Shown: positions 1 through 6,401 of the stretch, piece by piece
Layout of the letters: the number at the start of each line of letters is the position of its first letter
Numbering within the stretch: the first letter of the stretch is position 1
Assembly: GCA_051745935.1 (NCBI GenBank)
Contig: JBNJEM010000375.1
Span: forward strand, 1 to 7,737
Direction: 5' to 3'
DNA from: JBNJEM01 sp051745935
Lineage (GTDB): Bacteria; Planctomycetota; Planctomycetia; Pirellulales; Pirellulaceae
DNA length: 7,737 nt
The notes under the pieces: model-generated
What the model saw: only the letters and a program-made list of their open reading frames with translations
Databases searched by the model: none
Told to the model about the DNA's origin: nothing
Translations under genes and position numbers: made by a program

Positions 1-6
1 CGGAAT

Positions 7-62
7 CATGGGGCTGCGCTGCGCTCCGCCCCATGCTAAGATGTGGCCCGCCTTCAGCGGGC
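7..62. repeat. GC-rich two-hairpin module, copy A
   Basis: Two adjacent hairpins near the left edge. The first has a perfect 8-bp stem (CATGGGGC 7-14 with GCCCCATG 28-35) closing a 13-nt loop. The second has a 6-bp stem (GCCCGC 46-51 with GCGGGC 57-62) and loop CTTCA. A 10-nt spacer separates them. The same order recurs at 479-532: the first loop there shares the 11-mer GCGCTGCGCTC while the stem sequence differs, and the spacer matches at 7 of 10 positions. The stem is therefore preserved while its sequence changes. The role is unknown; it could be a REP-like element, a transcript end or a protein-binding structure. The element may extend left of the window. Confidence 0.6.
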
Positions 63-441
63 GGCGGGGACGTCCCGTGGTGATTTGTACCCGCGGGGCC
101 ACGGGGGGCTGGGCAATAGTCGGGAAGCTGAATGGGATAGCGAAAATGCGCAGTGCGAGTCTGTTGCGCAACTTGTTATTTCACGGGGTACGCCAAGAGC
201 TTCAACACGATAGACACCTTCCGCCGTAACGTCACCTACGCCGAACACAGAGGGATCTTCAAATGCGCAACAGTCGAAACGTGAACCACCTAAGAAATTG
301 ACCACCCCAGCCGGCCCCCACCCAGCCACGGCCTGGGCTGATGAAGACGCCGAACACTGGGCAAAATAGGGCAACTCGGTTGGCCTGTGTTTGTCGCGCG
401 TCTCTGGTGGAAGGATTGGAGATGGGCTGTTTAAAAGTGAC
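63..441. other. gene-less spacer between the two hairpin modules
   Basis: No convincing gene is seen on either strand. A long minus-strand open frame crosses the region (54-755), but it is rich in Pro, Arg and Ser and runs through both hairpin modules, as expected of GC-rich non-coding DNA. The only local structure noted is a perfect 10-bp palindrome, GTTGCGCAAC, at 163-172, with a related ATGCGCAAC nearby at about 263-271. No promoter or RNA gene was recognised. Confidence 0.5.
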
Positions 442-588
442 GCCCTTTCAGGGCTTGGGCTCTTTGGGATCATCATGTCCCAGGGCGGCGCTGCGCTCTG
501 CCTGGGCTCATTTGTGCGGGCCCCTTCGGGGCGTTGTAGGATCCCCAGGGCTGGCGCCGTCGGCTCTTGAGGCGCGCCCCACCGGGGC
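442..588. repeat. hairpin ladder containing module copy B
   Basis: At least four short GC-rich hairpins follow one another. They are GCCC/GGGC with loop TTTCA (442-454); CCCAGG with CCTGGG (479-484 and 501-506), whose loop carries GCGCTGCGCTC at 488-498; GCCCC/GGGGC with loop TTC (520-532); and GCCCC/GGGGC with loop ACC (576-588). The second and third correspond in order, loop sequence and spacer to the module at 7-62. The ladder lies about 170-315 nt beyond the stop of the minus-strand gene ending at 757. It could act in transcript termination or stabilisation, or be a dispersed repeat of the genome. The structure is seen directly; the function is inference. Confidence 0.6.
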
Positions 589-701
589 TCATTGCCTCTA
601 CAACAGCACGGCGATCGGCGCAACAATGCCACGCCAGGCACCTTAGAGTTTTTCATTACCCCACCCCAAACCCCCCGTTTGCCCGTCGAGTGATCGTACG
701 G

Positions 702-718
702 CGAGGCGTTTCGTCTCG
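702..718. terminator. weak hairpin downstream of the 591-aa gene
   Basis: CGAGGCG (702-708) and CGTCTCG (712-718) form a 7-bp stem with one G-T pair and loop TTT. It starts about 40 nt beyond the stop of the minus-strand gene ending at 757. Read as the minus-strand transcript, the G-T becomes a C-A mismatch, and no U-tract follows, so an intrinsic terminator is only a weak possibility. Confidence 0.2.
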
Positions 719-756
719 GTCGCGCAAGACTGCTGTATGGCGCAGCCGTGGCCATT

Positions 757-2532
757 TCACTCCCGTTTGAATGAAAACCCCGTATAGTGCAAGCCCGACG
801 GGTCGCTGGTCAGCATGCCACCGCTGGGCGCGAGGTATTTGGCGATCGCCGAAAACGGTGGTAACGGATTTTCCCGAAGCGCGTCATTGAGAATCCGGAA
901 GACCCGGTTGTCTTGGGCGATTTCGTTGAGTCTGCGGCGGGTGGTCGGCGACGTGGCCAATTCGTAAAACGACCGCATGCTCTCTTCAGGACGCTGGAAA
1001 CGGATCATCGCCGGCTCGCGAGCCCCTAGTTCCTGTTCAATTCGACTGGCGATCAGTTTGAAATCGAGTTGGTCCGAAAAGGAATCCGCGGGAGACCGTT
1101 TCGCGGATATCGCGGCTTGCAGACACTTGACACTGTCGGACGCGAGCAAATGATCGCCGACAATGCCCAAGCAAGGCGTGGGGCGTCGTACCAGTACTCG
1201 CTCTGACTGCCGCTGGTTACGGGGCGGAGTCAGTTCATGGTACGTGATGTCCTGATGGCTTTTTTTCGCCGCTCGGTCCCCGGCTTGAGCGAGGATTGCG
1301 TCGAGCGTGTCTTCAAACGCCTCCGCGTCTTTCAGTTTAATGCCGAACAAGTTGGTGCCGCTGTTGATCCGAGCGGGTTTCTCGAACCACCTGACGTGCG
1401 TGACGCGATCATCGAACTGGTCCAACACTTCCTGTTGAAAGTCGATTCCGAGCCGGTCGGAAAAGCGCCTTTGAATCATATCCTGGAAGGACCCTTCTCC
1501 CCGGAACCCATCCAGTAGTGTTTCCAACTCGTCGAACGTCTGTTGCAGGTCCCAGTTAACGGTCATATAGGAAGCGGCATCCCGCGGTACCCAGTCCTCC
1601 GGGGTCACCTCGCCCGCTTCCAGGGCCACCATCTTCAGAATGCCTTCGCGCGGACTATCCAACAGCACATGCAGGTGGCTGATTGAGTCGAATTCCTTGG
1701 TCGGCAAGATGATACTGCCGCCGGCCGCCTTGATTCCGTCAAGTCCCAACAAGGGCAACATGGCGATTGCAATCTGGGCGCCATCGTTGTCCCGGGTTAC
1801 CTGGTCGATTAAGTTAATGGGGTCGACGAACCAGCTGATCTCGGGACGCGCGTCCCGCGTGCCAACGCTGGGTCGCGTGACGGTCGTGAACGTTGGATTG
1901 TCGGCCAGCGTTTCCATCTCTTCGTGCTCGCCGTCCCATACCCGCAGCACCTCTTTGATCAGCTCCGGGGACGAACTAAGCAGCAGCGTATCGTCTCGAT
2001 CGCAGAACGCGAAATCGTTCAGCACGGTCACTTCGACATCCTTGACCTGCTCGGTGCGTGCACGTTGTCCGTTTTGTTCCGCCTGCCGGACGCAGGCGTC
2101 CAAAAGTTTTCGGGCTGCTGGCATGTTCCCGCCCGCGTCCACCAAGAACGCCAGCGCGGGCTTGCCCTGCTCGCGACCCACCAAGGCAGCACAGACCCCC
2201 CCCCGCGGGATACTCAGCAACTCATCCAATGAAACCCCCAATTGTTCTTGCGACTCCGAGAAGGCTTGGGCGGCTGAGCCGTAAAGTTGCGTGACCAGCG
2301 GCCGGATCTGGTTGTCGCGCCCCAGTCGGCCCATCGAGGTCTGCATGAACGCGTCCACCAATTCGCCGCTGTCGGCCACGCGCACGTATGCGAGCGTCAT
2401 TTTGGGCAGCAACTTCGGAGCACCGGGACGCTGGGCCAGGGCCATGCGGGCCGATGACGTCAACAAAACGCCGGAAACGGCGGCGCAAAGCACCAAACGC
2501 CAAATCCACCGACTCATGCGTAACTCGTTCAT
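757..2532 (-). CDS. secreted protein of unknown function, 591 aa
   Basis: I do not recognise a characterised family. The protein begins with a clear signal peptide: basic n-region (MNELRMSRWIWR), hydrophobic core at about residues 13-25, and a likely AxA cleavage site ending near residue 33 (ALA before Q). The mature part has no further membrane segment, so it is probably exported. It is mixed alpha/beta in character, with repeated phrases about levels and residues typical of large planctomycete proteins with no assigned role; its general style resembles DUF3352-like proteins, but I cannot confirm membership. The open frame continues 16 codons upstream, but the ATG at 2532 has an excellent ribosome site, AAGGAG ending 8 nt before it, and gives the better signal peptide. 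A TATGAT-like -10 lies on the minus strand at 2632-2637 without a convincing -35. A run of nine G (minus strand) at 2196-2204 lies within the gene. Confidence 0.88.
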   Translation of the reverse strand: MNELRMSRWIWRLVLCAAVSGVLLTSSARMALAQRPGAPKLLPKMTLAYVRVADSGELVDAFMQTSMGRLGRDNQIRPLVTQLYGSAAQAFSESQEQLGVSLDELLSIPRGGVCAALVGREQGKPALAFLVDAGGNMPAARKLLDACVRQAEQNGQRARTEQVKDVEVTVLNDFAFCDRDDTLLLSSSPELIKEVLRVWDGEHEEMETLADNPTFTTVTRPSVGTRDARPEISWFVDPINLIDQVTRDNDGAQIAIAMLPLLGLDGIKAAGGSIILPTKEFDSISHLHVLLDSPREGILKMVALEAGEVTPEDWVPRDAASYMTVNWDLQQTFDELETLLDGFRGEGSFQDMIQRRFSDRLGIDFQQEVLDQFDDRVTHVRWFEKPARINSGTNLFGIKLKDAEAFEDTLDAILAQAGDRAAKKSHQDITYHELTPPRNQRQSERVLVRRPTPCLGIVGDHLLASDSVKCLQAAISAKRSPADSFSDQLDFKLIASRIEQELGAREPAMIRFQRPEESMRSFYELATSPTTRRRLNEIAQDNRVFRILNDALRENPLPPFSAIAKYLAPSGGMLTSDPSGLHYTGFSFKRE

Positions 2533-2538
2533 AAGTTG

Positions 2539-2545
2539 TCTCCTT
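2539..2545 (-). promoter_or_regulatory. strong ribosome binding site fixing the start at 2532
   Basis: The minus strand reads AAGGAGA followed by CAACTT and ATG. This near-perfect anti-16S match, at normal spacing, favours the ATG at 2532 over the longer open frame that starts at 2580. Confidence 0.75.
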
Positions 2546-2749
2546 AGAAGCGGACAGAAAACCGCGAGAGGAGCTGCCAAACCCTTGTATTTTCGGGGGA
2601 TTGCGCCGGATCCCGAAAGTCTTCCGGGCGGATCATATCGCCACGTTGACCAGTATTACCCCGACCGGAAACCGTTGGTTTCAGCTGTTCTCCCGTCGAC
2701 ATAATGGATCCGCGGGCGTGGGGCCACACCACGCGGTCCTGGGCGAACG

Positions 2750-3034
2750 TCAGCCAGCGGGATGCTCATACCACTGCGCGAAGCATCGGTTGCAGAGGTG
2801 AATCACCATCTGGCGTTGGACTTGTTCCATCGCCTCGCGGGGTGAAAGATCCTTCATCCGCTCAACCAGCTCTCGCCATTCTTTTTGGGGCCTATCCGAC
2901 TGCAGATCCTCTTGCGTGAAATTGGGCGGCCAGGGATCCGCGACGGCATCGATGCGAACTTCCCACAGTGTTCCCGTGCCCGGAGTTAGGATCGCTTGGC
3001 ACCGAGCGCAGATGAGTCTCTCTTGATCCGCCAT
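2750..3034 (-). CDS. small two-CxxC putative zinc-ribbon protein, 94 aa
   Basis: The family is not recognised by name. The protein carries two CxxC pairs, CARC at residues 9-12 and CNRC at about residues 82-85, near its two ends. This suggests one zinc-binding knuckle pair brought together in the fold. Between them is a hydrophilic, partly helical segment rich in Glu, Gln and Arg, with WPPNFTQEDLQSD and KEWRELVERMK as recognisable stretches. There is no signal peptide, so it is probably cytoplasmic. The start at 3034 (MADQERLICARC) is chosen because the minus strand has GGGAG 6 nt upstream; the open frame extends 24 codons further but with non-conserved-looking sequence. It sits 217 bp upstream of the secreted 591-aa gene and 162 bp downstream of the PDZ gene, on the same strand. 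Zinc binding is inferred from the cysteines only. Confidence 0.75.
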   Translation of the reverse strand: MADQERLICARCQAILTPGTGTLWEVRIDAVADPWPPNFTQEDLQSDRPQKEWRELVERMKDLSPREAMEQVQRQMVIHLCNRCFAQWYEHPAG

Positions 3035-3140
3035 GTTGAACTCCCGCGTGGAAAACGAATAGCCGTTCAAGGGCAACCGCGCCGGCCCGTATGCGCTCGG
3101 GACCACTCGAACCGATGTGGAACGACAGCGAGGCGCGCGA

Positions 3141-3154
3141 GGCGTGAAAACGCC
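3141..3154. terminator. GNRA-like hairpin between PDZ gene and zinc-ribbon gene
   Basis: GGCGT (3141-3145), GAAA (3146-3149) and ACGCC (3150-3154) form a perfect 5-bp stem with a tetraloop, about 43 nt beyond the stop of the minus-strand PDZ gene. On the minus strand the loop reads TTTC and no U-tract follows. It may weakly end that transcript or may be incidental. Confidence 0.25.
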
Positions 3155-3196
3155 AGGAGCTCATCCGTTGCAGGTAAGGGTGTTGGGCGGCAGGGC

Positions 3197-4576
3197 TCAC
3201 TCGTTCCACTGCCCAAGGGCCACTTTCATGGTTTTCGTTTGAGCATTTCGCAGGATTAACAACCGTCCAACCCAGCCCGCGTCCTTTTCCTTGTAGAGTC
3301 GGCGAAGGTCGGCGACGCTGGAGACCCTTTGCCTGTCCAAGGCCACAATCAAATCGCCCGTGCGGACGCTTGCTTCCGCCGCCGCGCTCCCGCTTTCGAC
3401 CTTCTCGACGTTGATCCCGATAGCGGTAGGGGTCCCCTCGATCCCCAACGGCTTTTCCGACGGACGGGAAAGGGGCCGATCGAGTGCTTTGCCGCCGCGA
3501 AGTACCTGGATTTCAACCGTATCGCCCACTTCGTTGCGAGCAATAAGCTGCTCCAGCTCGTCAAAGCTGGCGACCGGATGACCATCAAACCGCGTAATGA
3601 TGTCTTTTCTGTTGATCCCCCCCTGATCCGCCGCACTGCCTGGCGTGACCAAGATCACCCGGCAAGGCTCGGGCGCGGGTTGGCAACGGACGCCCAAGAA
3701 TCCCCCCATTTTGTGTTTGACTTCGACATCGCCCCGCTCCGCCGCCAGTCCCCGCGCCGCCTCCCGAGTGATCTTCGTGCCAAAGCACCGGATCATTTGG
3801 ATGCTTTTCATGTCCCTCAGGTGTTCGAGCCCGGCATTGGTAACCGGCGTATACATCAAGTCGAGATAGCCCAGCGTTTTTACCTGTCCGACGGTGGTCA
3901 ATGCGGCGTCGGTAATCTTCGCGTTCTTAATGACCAAGTACTTGACTTGTGGCAGATCCTTGACGATTTCAACCCACGAATCAATGACTTGGGGCCCCGC
4001 CAACGTGAGTTTCCAAAGATCTCGCACCCAGACAAGACGTTTCACATCCTTCAGCTCGCCTTTCCAAGCCGGTCCAATTTCAATCTCCAGTCGCCCCTCC
4101 GCCGCGAACGGTGTCGGACGCTGGTTATCGATTGAAGCGCCCAACCGCTCCAACTCTCTGAGCGTTTGTCGTTCCCGGGCCTTGTCAAAACCAGCGATTG
4201 CCTCTCGAGCCACTCGGGCAGGGGCTGGCTTGTCGGCCAACCGCGCGATCTCCCGTAGCGCCGCCAAGCTTCGCTCCCGTGCCGCCAAATCCGAGCCGTA
4301 CGCCAAGCGACGAAGTACATAAACGCCGCGGGTCGAAACCTCTAGATTTCCGGTCTCCACCGCTTCCAAGACCGGCTTCACCGCCGCCTCGCCGGCTTCG
4401 ATCAGCTTCTTGGTCCCTCGGCTTCGCACATCAAATCGCTGATCGTTCAGTTGCTGGATCCACTGTCCAACCTGTTCTCGTTCACGCGGCCCAGACTCCC
4501 CATTCGAGGCGCTGGCAAGCCCGCCCCCCAAGACAGCGGCAAAAAGTAGCACCAATAGCCACCCACCAAGACGCAC
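3197..4576 (-). CDS. secreted HEAT-like / leucine-rich / tandem PDZ protein
   Basis: With the GTG at 4576 as start, the protein has 459 aa. Residues 1-23 form a signal peptide (RLGGWLLVLLFAAVLGGGLASA). Residues about 35-130 are helical and HEAT-like (FDVRSRGTKKLIEAGEAAVKPVLEA). Residues about 185-280 are leucine-rich repeats of the planctomycete kind (KITDAALTTVGQVKTLGYLDL, then VTNAGLEHLRDMKS). Two PDZ domains follow: 292-369 with GFLGV, TPGSAADQGGINRKDIITRFDG; and 377-455 with LGIEG, SGSAAAEASVRTGDLIVALD. No protease triad is present, so a periplasmic scaffold or peptide-binding role is inferred, not catalysis. The start is uncertain. The frame is open upstream to 5458 through two repeat copies, other candidates include GTG at 4657, and the best ATG with a ribosome site (4629) is out of frame. 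The domain calls are firm; the N-terminus is not. Confidence 0.82.
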   Translation of the reverse strand: MRLGGWLLVLLFAAVLGGGLASASNGESGPREREQVGQWIQQLNDQRFDVRSRGTKKLIEAGEAAVKPVLEAVETGNLEVSTRGVYVLRRLAYGSDLAARERSLAALREIARLADKPAPARVAREAIAGFDKARERQTLRELERLGASIDNQRPTPFAAEGRLEIEIGPAWKGELKDVKRLVWVRDLWKLTLAGPQVIDSWVEIVKDLPQVKYLVIKNAKITDAALTTVGQVKTLGYLDLMYTPVTNAGLEHLRDMKSIQMIRCFGTKITREAARGLAAERGDVEVKHKMGGFLGVRCQPAPEPCRVILVTPGSAADQGGINRKDIITRFDGHPVASFDELEQLIARNEVGDTVEIQVLRGGKALDRPLSRPSEKPLGIEGTPTAIGINVEKVESGSAAAEASVRTGDLIVALDRQRVSSVADLRRLYKEKDAGWVGRLLILRNAQTKTMKVALGQWNE

Positions 4577-4626
4577 CGCGCAGCGTCCCGAGCGATCTCT
4601 TCGCCGATTCTCGTCGCTCGCGACCC

Positions 4627-4639
4627 CATACCGCTCTCC
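4627..4639 (-). promoter_or_regulatory. ATG with good ribosome site, out of frame with the PDZ gene
   Basis: The minus strand reads GGAG (4636-4639), six bases, then ATG (4627-4629). This is the only well-formed start near the PDZ gene, but its frame is not that of the signal peptide and domains. It runs on to a stop at 4447 with a Trp- and Cys-rich sequence. A single-base indel between 4576 and 4629 would join it to the PDZ frame, giving an Arg-containing n-region before the hydrophobic core. Confidence 0.35.
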
Positions 4640-4710
4640 GACACCCGTGGCACGCACCCGGAGCGGGTACAACACATCACGTGCCGGGCGTTGGAGCGAA
4701 AAACGCTTCC

Positions 4711-4810
4711 ATACCGGCCGCGGATGACGTTGTCCGCCGCGAGTCCGACCAACGGGAGGCCGGCTTGCGTCGAGCAGCTTTCCAGCCGGACAAATCCGGC
4801 CGTCTGAAAT
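4711..4810 (+). repeat. 100-bp dispersed element, copy 1 (tandem with copy 2)
   Basis: First unit of a head-to-tail pair with an exact 100-bp period. It contains the 21-nt core invariant in all five copies (4736-4756) and the block GCGTCGAGCAGCTTTCC (4767-4783). CGGCC near the left end pairs with GGCCG near the right end, where most other copies have CGGTC with GACCG, so both sides of the pair changed together. A small hairpin GCCGGA/TCCGGC with loop CAAA lies at 4785-4800. It ends about 80-135 bp upstream of the PDZ gene start candidates. No open reading frame of its own is supported. Confidence 0.9.
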
Positions 4811-4910
4811 ATACCGGTCGCGGATGACTTTCTCCGCCGCGAGTCCGACCAACGGGAGGACGGCTTGCGTCGGGCAGCTTTCCACCCGGAAAAATCCAAC
4901 CGCCTGAAAT
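4811..4910 (+). repeat. 100-bp dispersed element, copy 2 (tandem with copy 1)
   Basis: Second tandem unit, with its invariant core at 4836-4856. The left end reads CGGTC and the right end AACCG, so the terminal stem has one mismatch. The inner hairpin is weakened (CGGA, AAAA, TCC). It is followed by ATATACCG (4911-4918), which looks like the first few bases of a further unit or a conserved flank, after which the similarity stops. Confidence 0.9.
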
Positions 4911-5684
4911 ATATACCGCTGCTGGGCAACCGTGACACAATCCGCAAACGCCCATAAGGCACGCCGCCGGGGTTGTTCGTGCCGCAAGTGGTCCCGCACA
5001 GGTGTGTCGTTTTTTATCGGGTGGAGTATATGCACCTGTGGTGCCTCGTTTGTGAGACCGCGCGGCATATGTCGTTGCCGCCCGTACGCGCGGCCAGCTG
5101 AGAGCCGCGACCCCACGTTCCCTCGCGCCCCTTGACACCAAAATGGCCTGCCACGGGAACGGGTGCTTTTTCCGATCGCGGGAAGCAGCTGACGTAAGAA
5201 TTGACGCCCTCGGATCATTTCTCTTCCACCCTCTCGCGGAGTACATCTCACTGGCTGACAGACTGGGGACACGCTTCGCCGATCCAACCCCTCACGCCCT
5301 TGATGGTGCGGCCAACACGGTGTCGCCACGCTCGGATCACTCGTGCCTGCTCCATCCATTGGCCCCACCAGGGGGCGTCGGATCGGCCACTCCACCCCGA
5401 TTATACCCACTCGAGCCCAGCCGAAAACTCGGGGAGAACCGCCACGGACTCGGATCACCTGATCTCGGCGGACACGAAGTTTGGATCATTGTTTCGTTTG
5501 CCCGGCGGAGGAAAACGCAGTCGAGGGAGAGCCGAAGGCCATTGTCAATTGCAACGAAAGCGACCCGTTCGGGCGGTTGCAGAGCCCCGACGCACACGTT
5601 GCAAATGGCCCAATACTCTAGCCGACTGGCAGCGGTGGACGTCGGCCTTCGCGGGTTCACGCCAGTTGACAGAGCGCAAGCTAT
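4911..5684. other. gene-less spacer between repeat copies 2 and 3
   Basis: Open frames occur on both strands (for example plus 5143-5781, minus 4677-5246), but they run into the repeats, lack family resemblance and have compositions typical of GC-rich non-coding DNA. The spacer holds an 8-bp inverted repeat (4997-5040) and three exact copies of CTCGGATCA at 5209, 5331 and 5449, spaced 122 and 118 bp, with a related TTGGATCA at about 5480. No RNA gene or mobile-element gene was recognised. Confidence 0.5.
4997..5040. promoter_or_regulatory. 8-bp inverted repeat around a TATACT box
   Basis: CACAGGTG (4997-5004) is the exact reverse complement of CACCTGTG (5033-5040). The 28-nt spacer contains T6 on the plus strand and, on the minus strand, TATACT (5025-5030), close to a -10 box. 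No matching -35 is visible. An operator or promoter for minus-strand transcription toward the repeats and the PDZ gene is possible but unproven. Confidence 0.25.
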
Positions 5685-5784
5685 ATACCGGTCGCGGATG
5701 ACGTTGTCCGCCGCGAGTCCGACCAACGGGCGGAGGGCCGGCGTCGGGCAGCTTTCCGCTCGGACACATCCGACCGCCTGAAGT
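5685..5784 (+). repeat. 100-bp dispersed element, copy 3
   Basis: Again exactly 100 bp, preceded by CTAT so that the left junction reads TATATACC. The invariant core is at 5710-5730. The terminal stem CGGTC with GACCG and GGAT with ATCC is intact, and the inner hairpin TCGGA/TCCGA with loop CACA is intact. It differs from the others in the central block (GGGCGGAGGGCCGGC) but keeps the length. Its right end lies only 14 nt from the stop codon of the minus-strand DUF4254 gene, so it would form the 3' end of that transcript. Confidence 0.9.
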
Positions 5785-5798
5785 CTAAATCAATAAGG

Positions 5799-6401
5799 CT
5801 AAGCGGCGTTTCGTTTCCCGTGGCAACGGGAATCTAGGAGAGCGGCATTGTATATTCTGTGTTGCCGATATGTTTTGTGCCGTTTTCGTCCAAGCGTGAT
5901 ATCACGAATGAGGTGCTTGAGGCTCCAGGCCAGATCGGTACGCTGTTCAAGACAGCAGTTTCGCTTGGCCGAGACGGATTGGTGATGTATCGCATCCGTG
6001 TCCTCCCGATGCAACTGTTCCGCTAGATGGAAGATCCGAAGCGCCAGAATCGACAGTCGGTCGATTACGCTTCCCGGTGTCTCGGTGTTGAGCGGCAGGC
6101 GGTCCGCGGTGACGAGGCCACGACGTTCCAGCCTCTCTGCAATCCAATCGTCCATCAGCTCGATGTGGTTGTTGCGCAGACCGTTCAGTTTATCGATCCT
6201 CCGCTTGGCATCGGCCAGTTCACGGTCCGAGATGTTCTGGCCATGAGCGATGTCTTCCTGGTGCCAAAGCCGATAGTTCAGGGCACACTCATGGCAGGCA
6301 ATATGCATGAATCCGGCGTAGGGGTTGTCTATCCCTTGATGATGCCACCGCTGCACGACGGATTCGTGCATTTTTAGGATTTGGTCCACATCGATCAACA
6401 T
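5799..6401 (-). CDS. DUF4254 family protein, 200 aa
   Basis: The sequence matches my recollection of the DUF4254 family over nearly its whole length. Residues 15-31 read VVQRWHHQGIDNPYAGF, residues 42-50 NYRLWHQED, residues 67-77 RRIDKLNGLRN, and residues 105-123 NTETPGSVIDRLSILALRI, the family's most conserved stretch. The C-terminus has GRKRHKTYRQHRIYN. The biochemical function is unknown. It is probably cytoplasmic and largely helical, with no signal peptide or membrane segment. The ATG at 6401 is preferred: the minus strand has AAGGCGG 6 nt upstream, and the family homology begins there. An in-frame ATG at 6446 would add 15 residues without a ribosome site. The gene stands alone, about 14 nt from repeat copy 3 at its 3' end, and more than 400 bp of non-coding DNA lies upstream. 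Confidence 0.9.
   Translation of the reverse strand: MLIDVDQILKMHESVVQRWHHQGIDNPYAGFMHIACHECALNYRLWHQEDIAHGQNISDRELADAKRRIDKLNGLRNNHIELMDDWIAERLERRGLVTADRLPLNTETPGSVIDRLSILALRIFHLAEQLHREDTDAIHHQSVSAKRNCCLEQRTDLAWSLKHLIRDITLGRKRHKTYRQHRIYNAALLDSRCHGKRNAA

Noticed and set aside
54..755. 233-aa minus-strand open frame
   Set aside because: It spans both hairpin modules, has Pro/Arg/Ser-rich sequence without domain resemblance, and lacks a ribosome site; it is explained by high GC and few stop codons.
1640..2284. 214-aa plus-strand open frame
   Set aside because: It lies antisense to the secreted 591-aa gene, which has a strong ribosome site and signal peptide; the Ser-rich reading is a codon-composition shadow.
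4577..5458. N-terminal extension of the PDZ protein frame to 753 aa
   Set aside because: It places a signal peptide about 295 residues into the protein and consists partly of translated 100-bp repeats.
5143..5781. 212-aa plus-strand open frame
   Set aside because: No family resemblance; its end is made of repeat copy 3 and its composition is that of non-coding DNA.
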